From assembly GCA_964579415.1 (NCBI GenBank), contig CAZOGW010000040.1:1-23191 (forward strand): a DNA stretch of 23,191 nucleotides, read 5' to 3'. Below the pieces are notes generated by a model that was not told the DNA's origin, searched no databases, and was given only the letters and a program-made list of their open reading frames with translations. Below, piece after piece: positions 6,896-13,580 of this stretch. Origin of the DNA: CAZOGW01 sp964579415. GTDB taxonomy: Bacteria; Actinomycetota; Acidimicrobiia; Spongiisociales; UBA5794. A program made the position numbers and the translations under genes. Numbering within the stretch: position 1 is the stretch's first letter; each line of letters opens with the position of its first letter.

Positions 6896-8581
6896 TCAGG
6901 CCTCATGGACCACCTTTCCGTCGACGACCGTGAGCACCGACCGGATCTCTTTCAGCTCCTCGTCGGGCACGGTGAAGTAGTCCTTGTTGAGCACGACGAG
7001 GTCGGCGAACTTCCCGACCTCAAGCGTACCCATCAGGTCCTCCTCGCCGATGAACCATCCGTTCTGCCGGGTGTACAGCGACAGCGCCTCTTCCCGGGAG
7101 ATCGTCTGCGCCCCGTTGATCACGGTGCCCAGGGCGTTCTTCCCGGTGGTGGCGTAGTACATGTGCAGCCACGGGTTCATCGGTGCGATCTGCATCCCGT
7201 CCGAGCTGAGGCCGACGTTGATGCCGTTGTCGACGATCATGCGGAACGGTGGGCCGTTCTGGGCTGCGGAGCCGGCCAGGTAGCGCCATCCCGTCAGCGA
7301 GAGCCCTCCTCCCAGCGCCTTGAGCCGGTTGACGTACTCCTCGGTGATGAAGGGCACGTGGGCGACGACCCAGCGCAAGTCGGTGATGGGGAACTCGGCG
7401 TTGGCCGCTTCGAATGCCTGGATCTCCCCCATGAAGTCCGACGCACTCAGCGAGTGGACCTCGGCGCGCCAGCCCGCCTCGGCCACCTTGCGGCAGGCCT
7501 CGACGAAGGCGGCGTCGACGTTGAGCGAGACGAACTCGCCGATGCCTCCGGTCTTGATCATGTCGTTGCCGAAGAACGGGAACTGGTTGCGGAGCCGCTG
7601 GGTCAGCGTGGGCAGGTCGGCGCCGGCGTCACGGTGGAGGAAGTTGATGCGGAGCCTGACGATCCCGCCACCCTCGGCGAACACCTCGAGGAAGGGGATG
7701 TGCATGGTGAAGTTGTCCTCGGAAGCGGCCCCATCCGACGGCAGGTCGTCCTTCTGGAAGGCGCCCTGGTCGAGGTGCGTGGTGACACCCAGGCCCACCG
7801 CATACTCCATGGCGTCGACGGCGCCCCGGCGCCGGGTCTCGGGGGTGAGCAGCGTCCGGCGCAGGTAGAGGGTGGCGCGGCCGGTGGGCGAGTCGCCGAA
7901 GCCGGCCGCGATCGAGCCGTTGGCGCCGACGGTGACACCGTTGGCCTCGAACACCGCCTTGCCCGCCGAGTTGGTGGTGGACGGCCCCGAGAACCCCTCC
8001 GAGATGTAGGCGGGATGGTCGGGGATGGCGGCGTCCAACTCCGCCAGCGTCGGTAGCCGCACCTCGGCGAACTGGTTGCGGTGGAAGCCTCCGATGGTGG
8101 TGATCCACTCCCCGGCGGGGAGGCTCGCCGCCCGGGCGGCGAAGGTGTCCTGGATGTCGGCCACCGAGTAGGCGTTCTCCAGCGGGGTGTGGTATCCGGG
8201 CCGGTTGCCCATGAGCACGATGTGGTTGTGGTTGTCGATGATCCCCGGCACCACGGTTGCGCCGCGCAGGTTCACACGGCGTGTCCCGGCGCCTCCCCGG
8301 CCGTCGCGGCCCACGTCGACGATATAGCCGTTCTTGAGGGCGATCGACGACGCCACGGTGCCGGCGCCGTCGAAGGTGTGGATCCTGCCGCCGTCCAGGA
8401 TCAAATCGGGCGGGCCGGAAAGGTCGACGTCGGCGGCGCTGCTCGCCGCCGCGGCGGCGCCGGCGGGCCCGAGGACGGCGCCCGCCACTCCCACTGCCGC
8501 GCCGGTCTTGAGCAGATCTCTCCGGGTGATCCCACCCCGGCTTCCGGACTCGGAACCGGTTCCAGGCTTGTCTCCCCGCAT
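6896..8581 (-). CDS. Tat-exported amidohydrolase family 3 (YtcJ-like) protein
   Basis: A 561-residue predicted metal-dependent hydrolase. The N-terminus carries a twin-arginine signal: RRDLLK near residue 23, a hydrophobic stretch, then an Ala-rich cleavage region near residue 48. The catalytic domain follows with DLILDGGRIHTFDG, the metal-site motif IIDNHNHI, later histidines in AEVHSLSASD and RWVVAHVPF, and the aspartate of LSSDGM, matching the amidohydrolase superfamily. It ends in ADLVVLNKD and VVDGKVVHEA, typical for this group. The ATG at 8581 is chosen because GGGAGG lies upstream and the Tat motif follows; a longer frame back to 8977 overlaps the divergent gene. It would act outside the cytoplasmic membrane, upstream of the Liv-type importer on the same strand. 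The substrate is not identifiable. Confidence 0.92.
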   Translation of the reverse strand: MRGDKPGTGSESGSRGGITRRDLLKTGAAVGVAGAVLGPAGAAAAASSAADVDLSGPPDLILDGGRIHTFDGAGTVASSIALKNGYIVDVGRDGRGGAGTRRVNLRGATVVPGIIDNHNHIVLMGNRPGYHTPLENAYSVADIQDTFAARAASLPAGEWITTIGGFHRNQFAEVRLPTLAELDAAIPDHPAYISEGFSGPSTTNSAGKAVFEANGVTVGANGSIAAGFGDSPTGRATLYLRRTLLTPETRRRGAVDAMEYAVGLGVTTHLDQGAFQKDDLPSDGAASEDNFTMHIPFLEVFAEGGGIVRLRINFLHRDAGADLPTLTQRLRNQFPFFGNDMIKTGGIGEFVSLNVDAAFVEACRKVAEAGWRAEVHSLSASDFMGEIQAFEAANAEFPITDLRWVVAHVPFITEEYVNRLKALGGGLSLTGWRYLAGSAAQNGPPFRMIVDNGINVGLSSDGMQIAPMNPWLHMYYATTGKNALGTVINGAQTISREEALSLYTRQNGWFIGEEDLMGTLEVGKFADLVVLNKDYFTVPDEELKEIRSVLTVVDGKVVHEA

Positions 8582-8656
8582 ACGGCGCACCTCCCACGAC
8601 AGGGGCGCTCCCGGGAACCGTCTCGGTTCCCTCTCCCGGCGCCCAACTGGTCGCGG

Positions 8657-8685
8657 AGTATATGAATACTGCACACTCGCCACAA
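8657..8685 (-). promoter_or_regulatory. Putative promoter of the amidohydrolase gene
   Basis: On the minus strand TTGTGG (8685-8680) and TATACT (8662-8657) are separated by 17 bp. This would start transcription about 70 bases before the ATG at 8581. It overlaps one of the TGCACAC repeats. Confidence 0.5.
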
Positions 8686-8772
8686 CTGCATTGCACACCT
8701 GCAGCACATTTGCACCAAGGAGGCTGCATCCGGTGGTTGCCGGCACGGGTCCGTTCCACCGATACTGCACAC
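8666..8772. repeat. TGCACAC repeat cluster in the divergent promoter region
   Basis: TGCACAC occurs at 8670-8676, 8692-8698 and 8766-8772, with a related TTGCACC at 8710-8716. The outer copies belong to an 11-bp direct repeat ATACTGCACAC (8666-8676 and 8762-8772). Its position between two divergent genes suggests binding sites for a regulator (inference). Confidence 0.5.
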
Positions 8773-8777
8773 CGTGA
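8733..8777 (+). CDS. Possible 14-residue leader ORF upstream of the zinc-binding methyltransferase-like gene
   Basis: GTG at 8733 opens a 14-codon frame (MVAGTGPFHRYCTP) ending in TGA at 8775-8777. A perfect AAGGAGG Shine-Dalgarno sequence sits at 8717-8723, 9 bases upstream, and serves no other visible start. The stop overlaps the GTG start of the next gene as GTGA, an arrangement that allows translational coupling. Any GTG start followed by A creates such a TGA, so the Shine-Dalgarno is the real evidence. No protein of this size can be confirmed from one sequence. Confidence 0.35.
   Translation: MVAGTGPFHRYCTP
8737..8766 (+). promoter_or_regulatory. Possible leaderless promoter for the methyltransferase-like gene
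   Basis: TTGCCG (8737-8742), an 18-bp spacer and GATACT (8761-8766) stand 7 bases before the GTG at 8774, so transcription could begin at or near the start codon. This competes with the leader-ORF reading. The very similar GATACTCACACCATG precedes the gene at 11148. Confidence 0.35.
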
Positions 8778-9964
8778 TCCGACTTGCCGAGGAGCACCCG
8801 CCCGAAGATACGACGCCGGTCTTCTCCTGGGGACGGCCGGTCATGGTCGACGGCGGGCCGGTATGCGCCCGCTGCGGCAGGCACGTGCGCCCGGTGGGGA
8901 ACTCCGGCTGGGAGCATGTTCCCGGCGGCGGCGACCCGGCCGACTGGCTGCCCCACATCGACCTCGCCGACCTCCACCCGGCCACCGGCTACGCCGAGAT
9001 GTCACAGCGGTACCCCGCTCTGGTGAGGGTGGACGTGATGGCGGATGCGGCGATCGGGGAGGCCGACTGGGAGGCGGCGGTCCCCCGGCTCCTCGCCTAC
9101 CGGGACCGCCTCGGCACCCTCGACCCGGGTGCCGGGGGTAACCCCCTCCTCGATCTCTTCGTGATCCTCACCGGCGAAGAGGACGGCGAGCGCCGTGGCT
9201 TCCATGGCGCCCCCTCAGGTCTGCTCCAGGCCCTCGACGTGAAGCGGCGGCGGCGCGAGCTGGCGGCCCGTCTCGCCTGGGCGGTGCCGACCTCCGATGC
9301 CGTGGCAGCCATGGTGTCGCTGGGGCCGGTCGCCGACTGCGGAGCCGGGACGGGATACTGGGTGGCGCAGATCACGGCGGCCGGCGGGAATGCCGTGGCC
9401 ACCGATCTGGCACCGCCAGGCGACGACGCCGGCCACACCTACCACCCGGGGCCGGTGCAGACATGGGCGCCGGTATCACCGATGGCCGCGGTGGAGGCCG
9501 TGAAGTCCCACCCCGACCGAGTACCGCTGCTGTGCTGGCCTCCGTATGGCGACGACGACGCCAGCTACGCCGTCCTGCGGGCGTGCCGGAGCCCCCTGCT
9601 CGTCCACGTCGGCGACGCCAACCAGGCCACCGGCTCGGTACGGTTCCACCGGGAACTGTCGCTCAACTGGTCTCCGGTGGACGTGGTGCCACTGCCACCG
9701 TGGCCCGGGATAGGCGACCGCCTCACCGTGTACCGCCGCAACCCGCAGCGGCGGCGCCACACCGTCCGGGACCGCTGCCACCAGTGCGGCGCCTTCCTTC
9801 CCACCGGCGCCGTCGGCCGCTGTCCCCGCTGCCGGGAACAACGCCCCGCCGCCCTGACCTTGTCCGCCGGGGAGCACCGGATGGAACTGACGGAAAAGAT
9901 GCTGGCTGGAATGCATCCGGCGTTGCGCGCAGCGTTGGAGCGGAGTTCGAATCGGGTGCTGTAG
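8774..9964 (+). CDS. Methyltransferase-like protein flanked by N- and C-terminal zinc-binding segments
   Basis: A 396-residue protein I cannot assign to a named family. The N-terminus has CARC (C31, C34) followed by W46 and H48, a possible zinc site. The middle resembles a class I SAM-dependent methyltransferase: DCGAGTGYW at 188-196 looks like the SAM-binding motif I, and LLCWPPYGDD (W255-Y258) sits where N-methyltransferases carry a xPPY-type motif. The C-terminus has a four-cysteine zinc ribbon (C335, C338, C350, C353) and a basic, arginine-rich stretch just before it. Zinc segments on both sides suggest binding to nucleic acid or a protein partner. There is no Shine-Dalgarno directly before the GTG; see the leader ORF and promoter entries. 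The ATG at 8843 is an alternative start but would leave only six residues before the first cysteine. The methyl acceptor is unknown. Confidence 0.85.
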   Translation: MIRLAEEHPPEDTTPVFSWGRPVMVDGGPVCARCGRHVRPVGNSGWEHVPGGGDPADWLPHIDLADLHPATGYAEMSQRYPALVRVDVMADAAIGEADWEAAVPRLLAYRDRLGTLDPGAGGNPLLDLFVILTGEEDGERRGFHGAPSGLLQALDVKRRRRELAARLAWAVPTSDAVAAMVSLGPVADCGAGTGYWVAQITAAGGNAVATDLAPPGDDAGHTYHPGPVQTWAPVSPMAAVEAVKSHPDRVPLLCWPPYGDDDASYAVLRACRSPLLVHVGDANQATGSVRFHRELSLNWSPVDVVPLPPWPGIGDRLTVYRRNPQRRRHTVRDRCHQCGAFLPTGAVGRCPRCREQRPAALTLSAGEHRMELTEKMLAGMHPALRAALERSSNRVL

Positions 9965-9977
9965 AGCAGTCGCCGGC

Positions 9978-9998
9978 ACTTGGTACTTGGTGTTTGGT
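9978..9998. repeat. Short degenerate heptamer array (ACTTGGT)
   Basis: Two copies of ACTTGGT followed by GTTTGGT in the gap after the methyltransferase-like gene. It shares the 7-bp period and TACT/GGT core with the arrays at 1555-1713 and 22985-23008. Confidence 0.7.
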
Positions 9999-10071
9999 AC
10001 CTCGGACCGGTGTCCTCAGGGTTGTGGCGGGCTAGCGTGTGGGCCAGGATCGGCACCGTGGGGAGGTGGAC

Positions 10072-10128
10072 TTGAAGCTCCGAGCCGTCACCACCGATCG
10101 TCTGATGCCGAACGGCGGTGCACCGTGA
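10072..10128 (+). CDS. Possible 18-residue leader ORF upstream of the XdhC/CoxI gene
   Basis: TTG at 10072 opens an 18-codon frame (MKLRAVTTDRLMPNGGAP) with a strong GGGGAGG at 10060-10066, 5 bases upstream. It stops with TGA at 10126-10128, overlapping the GTG at 10125 as GTGA. That Shine-Dalgarno sequence has no usable start in the XdhC frame. The layout repeats the one before the preceding gene. An internal ATG at 10105 could be an even shorter start. Confidence 0.4.
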   Translation: MKLRAVTTDRLMPNGGAP

Positions 10129-11099
10129 ACGGGGAAGTGCTGGCGCTGGCGTCACAGCTTCACCGCGAGCACCGTCCCTACGTGCTGGCCACCGTGGTGT
10201 GGTCCCGAGCGCCCTCGTCGGGCAAGGGCGGCAGCACCGCTCTCATCGAAGCCGACGGGACCGTGCACGGGTGGATCGGCGGCGCCTGCGCCGAGCCGGT
10301 GGTGATCCGCGAGTCAAGGCGGGCCATCAACGACGGCACACCCCGACTTCTCTACCTGGGCCCGGCCGACGAGCTCGACGGGTACACCCGGGAGGGCGTC
10401 ACCGCGGTGCCGATCTCGTGCGCCTCGGAGGGGGCGCTGGAGGTGTTCATGGAACCCGTACTGCCCGTCCCCCACATCGTCGTCATCGGGCGCTCCCCCG
10501 CCGTCCGCACCCTGGCCCGGCTGGGGCTCGGGCTCGATTGGCGGGTCACCGTTGTCGACGACGACGGTGACGCCGGCGAGATGCCCCAGGGAGCCGAAGT
10601 CATCGCGTCCCTGGCCGACTTCGACGCGGCGACATCGGGCGCCACCGCCGTGATCGTCGCCACCCAGGGCCACTATGACGAGCCGGCCCTGGAGAAGGCC
10701 CTCGAGAGCGGCGCCACCTACGTGGGGATGGTGGCGTCGCGACGCCGGTCCCAGAGCGTGCTGGGATACCTGGCGGACCAGGGAGTCCCCGCCGGCGAGC
10801 TGGCCCGGGTGCGTACCCCCGCCGGCCTGGATCTGGGACACATCGAGCACCGTGAGATCGCCGTCGCCATTCTCGCCGAGCTGGTCCAGTTGAAATCGTC
10901 GCACCAACTCACCGCGACCCGGCCGTCCTCGACAACAGCGACACCACCCGCCCCGGCCGTCGACCCGGTCTGCGGCATGACCGTCGATGTCGCCGGCGCC
11001 CGGTTCACCACCGAGCACGATGGCGAGACCGTCTACTTCTGCTGCCCCGCCTGCAAGGCACTCTTCGAACGGAGCCCGGCGGACTATGTCGTTGCTTGA
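10125..11099 (+). CDS. XdhC/CoxI-family molybdoenzyme maturation protein with C-terminal YHS domain
   Basis: A 324-residue protein. Residues about 1-100 are the XdhC/CoxI domain (SSGKGGSTALIEADG, then GWIGGACAEP), and residues about 115-260 are the XdhC Rossmann domain with HIVVIGRSPAVRTLA. The family helps insert or sulfurate molybdenum cofactor in xanthine dehydrogenase and CO dehydrogenase-type enzymes. After a Thr/Pro-rich linker, residues about 280-324 form a YHS domain (DPVCGMTV ... YFCCPACKALF), a short cysteine-rich metal-binding module. No molybdoenzyme subunits occur in the window, so it is an orphan here. GTG at 10125 is chosen because the frame upstream is not XdhC-like. It may be coupled to the short ORF ending over its start. 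Confidence 0.88.
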   Translation: MNGEVLALASQLHREHRPYVLATVVWSRAPSSGKGGSTALIEADGTVHGWIGGACAEPVVIRESRRAINDGTPRLLYLGPADELDGYTREGVTAVPISCASEGALEVFMEPVLPVPHIVVIGRSPAVRTLARLGLGLDWRVTVVDDDGDAGEMPQGAEVIASLADFDAATSGATAVIVATQGHYDEPALEKALESGATYVGMVASRRRSQSVLGYLADQGVPAGELARVRTPAGLDLGHIEHREIAVAILAELVQLKSSHQLTATRPSSTTATPPAPAVDPVCGMTVDVAGARFTTEHDGETVYFCCPACKALFERSPADYVVA

Positions 11100-11112
11100 C
11101 GATATGGACGGG

Positions 11113-11141
11113 TTGTATGGGATGCCTTCCTGTGGGATACT
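11113..11141 (+). promoter_or_regulatory. Putative leaderless promoter of the coiled-coil membrane protein gene
   Basis: TTGTAT (11113-11118), a 17-bp spacer and GATACT (11136-11141) lie 6 bases before the ATG at 11148, so transcription would start at or next to the start codon. No Shine-Dalgarno sequence is present, which fits a leaderless message. Confidence 0.5.
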
Positions 11142-11147
11142 CACACC

Positions 11148-11459
11148 ATGTCCAGCGCTGAGACCGCCCGCCACGCCCTCTATTCTCAGCTCGAAGAGGT
11201 CCTCGGCCGCGACCATGCCGAAACGCTGATGACACACCTTCCCCGGCACGAGCACGACACTGTCGCCACGAAATCGGACATCGCGACGCTCGACACACGG
11301 TTCGACAAGCTCGATACACGATTCGACAAGCTCGAGGCACGGTTCGACCGCATGGAGGACCGGCTCGACCGCCACCAGCGATTCTTCGTCGGCACCACGT
11401 TCGCAACGCTCACCGCGATGACGGCGATCTTCTCGTTCGTCGTCACCATCATCACCTGA
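11148..11459 (+). CDS. Small coiled-coil protein with C-terminal membrane anchor
   Basis: A 103-residue protein of unknown function. Residues about 1-40 are mixed. Residues about 42-78 form a strong coiled coil built from LDTRFDK-type heptads. Residues about 80-102 (FVGTTFATLTAMTAIFSFVVTII) are a single membrane helix at the very C-terminus, so the coil would face the cytoplasm as in tail-anchored proteins. It resembles short coiled-coil/TM proteins, often annotated near DUF1640, that are frequent in actinobacterial genomes, but I cannot name a role. The coil is coded by 21-bp repeats. It is transcribed on its own from a probable leaderless promoter. Confidence 0.8.
   Translation: MSSAETARHALYSQLEEVLGRDHAETLMTHLPRHEHDTVATKSDIATLDTRFDKLDTRFDKLEARFDRMEDRLDRHQRFFVGTTFATLTAMTAIFSFVVTIIT
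11289..11351 (+). repeat. Three 21-bp in-frame repeats coding the coiled coil
   Basis: Three consecutive 21-bp units at 11289-11309, 11310-11330 and 11331-11351, each coding one LDTRFDK-like heptad. Copy-number change would lengthen or shorten the coil by whole heptads without breaking the frame. Confidence 0.85.
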
Positions 11460-11508
11460 GGACGTGTCCCGTCCCTAGCATCGGGTTGGTGACAGCCTGG
11501 AAAATGTC

Positions 11509-11862
11509 GTGACGAGACGCCGAGAGTGGATGCCCACGGAGCCATACACCGGGTCACAGGCACGGGATCACCTGGCCAACGAGCGCACGTTCCTGGCCTG
11601 GATCCGTACCGCCCTGGCTCTCATCGGCGGAGGCGTCCTCCTCGCCAAACTGGTGGACACCGACGGCAGTCTCGCCGAGGTCGTCGGCCTGCTGCTGATC
11701 GTCGCCGGCATCGTCGCCGCGGCCTACTCCCTGTCTCGCTATCGCCTGCTGCGCTCCCTCATCGACAAGGGCGAGTACCACACCGCCCGCTGGGGGCCGG
11801 TGACGGTTGCCCTGCTCACCCTCGCCGCATCGGTCGGCGCCACCATCCTGGTGCTTCGATGA
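11509..11862 (+). CDS. DUF202 family small membrane protein (YidH-like)
   Basis: A 117-residue integral membrane protein from GTG 11509, or 110 residues from ATG 11530. The DUF202 signature LANERTFLAWIRTALALIGGG is present, followed by two further hydrophobic segments ending near the C-terminus, so three membrane spans are likely. The family is widespread and its function is not established. Neither start has a strong ribosome site; GGAAA precedes the GTG and GAGAG precedes the ATG. The GT-C gene starts 23 bases downstream on the same strand, so the two may be cotranscribed. Confidence 0.88.
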   Translation: MTRRREWMPTEPYTGSQARDHLANERTFLAWIRTALALIGGGVLLAKLVDTDGSLAEVVGLLLIVAGIVAAAYSLSRYRLLRSLIDKGEYHTARWGPVTVALLTLAASVGATILVLR

Positions 11863-11885
11863 CCGGCATCGGATAGCCTTCCGGG

Positions 11886-13580
11886 ATGGGCCGGCACTGG
11901 CGAGACATACTGCTCGCCGTAATCGTGGCCGGTCTCGTCGCCGCCGTCGCCGCGTGGGCCGGCATGGACCAGCTGCGCACTCTGACGCTGTCCGATACCG
12001 ACGACGCCATGCGGCTGGTGCAGGCCCGCGACCTGGTCGGCGGCCAGGGCTGGTCCGACCTCACCCAGCACCGCCTCGACCCGCCCGGTGTGGCGATGCA
12101 CTGGTCCCGGCATCTCGATGTCCTGGTGGCGCCGTTCCTGGTGGCCCTGGGCCCGGTCACCGGGGGCACCGCCGCCGCCATCGCCGTGCCCGCGCTGCTG
12201 CTCGCCGCCCTGCTGGCGGTGCTGGTGATGTGGTTCGGCGGGACGCCGGCGGCCGGCGACCGGTGGCTGCTGGTGTTGGTGGCGGTGCCGATGACGGCGG
12301 TCGCCTCACAGTTCCTCCCCGGCCGCCTCGACCACCACGGATTGCAGATCCTCCTCACGGTGGCCGGCGCGGTAGTTCTCCTCAGGGGTCGCTGGATCGC
12401 AGGGGGGGCCATCATCGGCTCGGCTCTGGCGGTCGGCCTCGATGCGCTGCCCGCCCTGTTGGGACTGGTCATAGCCCTCGGCATCGGCTGGGTGGTACGC
12501 CCCGACCGGTGGGGCGACGCCCTGGCACAGGTCCCCGCCGCCGCCGCCGTCGCCGCCGTGGTAGGGACACTGCTGATGGCGCCCGACGGCCGCCTCTGGT
12601 CGGCGGCGTGTGACGTCTTCTCGCTCCCGCTCCTCGCCGCCCTGGTCGTGACGGCCGCCGGGTCGCTGCTGGTGGTGCGCCGACCGGGCACACAACCGCT
12701 GGGACGCCTCGGCCGGCTGGGTATCGTCGGGCTGGTCTCGGCCGGCGCCCTCGCCGCCATCGAGCCGGGATGTCTGACCGGCCCGCTTGCGGACGTGCCG
12801 CCCGAGGTCGTCGACGCCTGGCTGTCGATGGTGAGCGAGGCACGTTCGCTGATCTCCCTGGCAGCCGACGATCCGCTGCGCGCCGCCGGCTACGTGCTCC
12901 CGGCTGTGGTGGGACTGGCGCTGGCCGCCACCGCGGTGCGCCGGGGCGAGGACCGCTGGCTGCCGCTGCTGGGGATGCTCGGCGGCGCCACCGCCGTGGT
13001 GCTCCTCCAGTTGAGGGCCGTCACCCTGGCGGGCATCCTGGCCCTACCCACCCTGGCGCTGCTGGCGCCGTGGCTGCGGGCCCGGATGCAGGGATGGCCG
13101 GCGCCGGCCGCGTCGGTCGGGTTCATCGTCGCCCTGCTCACTGCCACCGGCACCCTGGTCATATGGGCCGGTGCCCTGATCGGAGACCCACCCGCCGAGG
13201 CTCAACAGGTGACGTGCGGCGGAAGCGAGGCGCTGCGCCCTCTGGGCGAGGAACCGCCGGGACTTGTGCTGGCCCACGTCGACCTTGGGCCGGCAATCCT
13301 GCTGCACACCGCCCATTCCGTCCCGGCAGCCCCCTACCACCGCAACGTGGAAGGGATCCTCGTCGCCGACGAGCTTCTCGGAGGTCCGTCGACGGTCGCC
13401 GATCTGCGTGCGGCAGGCGTCGACCTGGTGGTGGTGTGCCCGGACTCCGCCGCCAACTGGCTCTACCTCGGCGAAGGATCGCTGATGGAGCGCCTCCTCG
13501 CCGGGGAGGTCCCCGACGGGTTGGTGCCGGCGTCCCCAGGGGTGGTCGATGTCTACCGGGTGGTTCCTGCGCCCAGGTAG
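11886..13580 (+). CDS. GT-C-type polytopic membrane protein (STT3/AglB-like)
   Basis: A 564-residue membrane protein with about ten or more hydrophobic helices. Just after the first helix comes an acidic motif SDTDDAMRL (D37, D39, D40), and GRLDHHGLQ (D149-H151) follows an external loop. Both fit the lipid-linked-sugar glycosyltransferase fold (GT-C), where early acidic residues bind metal and sugar phosphate; the DHH motif recalls oligosaccharyltransferases of the STT3/AglB group. The C-terminal 130 residues are soluble and carry HSVPAAPYHRN, which I associate with a conserved bacterial family of unknown acceptor. The 3' end overlaps the convergent GT2 gene by 28 bases. A role in moving a sugar from a lipid carrier to protein or polymer outside the membrane is inference. 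Confidence 0.8.
   Translation: MGRHWRDILLAVIVAGLVAAVAAWAGMDQLRTLTLSDTDDAMRLVQARDLVGGQGWSDLTQHRLDPPGVAMHWSRHLDVLVAPFLVALGPVTGGTAAAIAVPALLLAALLAVLVMWFGGTPAAGDRWLLVLVAVPMTAVASQFLPGRLDHHGLQILLTVAGAVVLLRGRWIAGGAIIGSALAVGLDALPALLGLVIALGIGWVVRPDRWGDALAQVPAAAAVAAVVGTLLMAPDGRLWSAACDVFSLPLLAALVVTAAGSLLVVRRPGTQPLGRLGRLGIVGLVSAGALAAIEPGCLTGPLADVPPEVVDAWLSMVSEARSLISLAADDPLRAAGYVLPAVVGLALAATAVRRGEDRWLPLLGMLGGATAVVLLQLRAVTLAGILALPTLALLAPWLRARMQGWPAPAASVGFIVALLTATGTLVIWAGALIGDPPAEAQQVTCGGSEALRPLGEEPPGLVLAHVDLGPAILLHTAHSVPAAPYHRNVEGILVADELLGGPSTVADLRAAGVDLVVVCPDSAANWLYLGEGSLMERLLAGEVPDGLVPASPGVVDVYRVVPAPR

Noticed and set aside
8582..8977. N-terminal extension of the amidohydrolase back to 8977
   Set aside because: It would bury the Tat signal and overlap the divergent methyltransferase-like gene; a good ribosome site precedes 8581.
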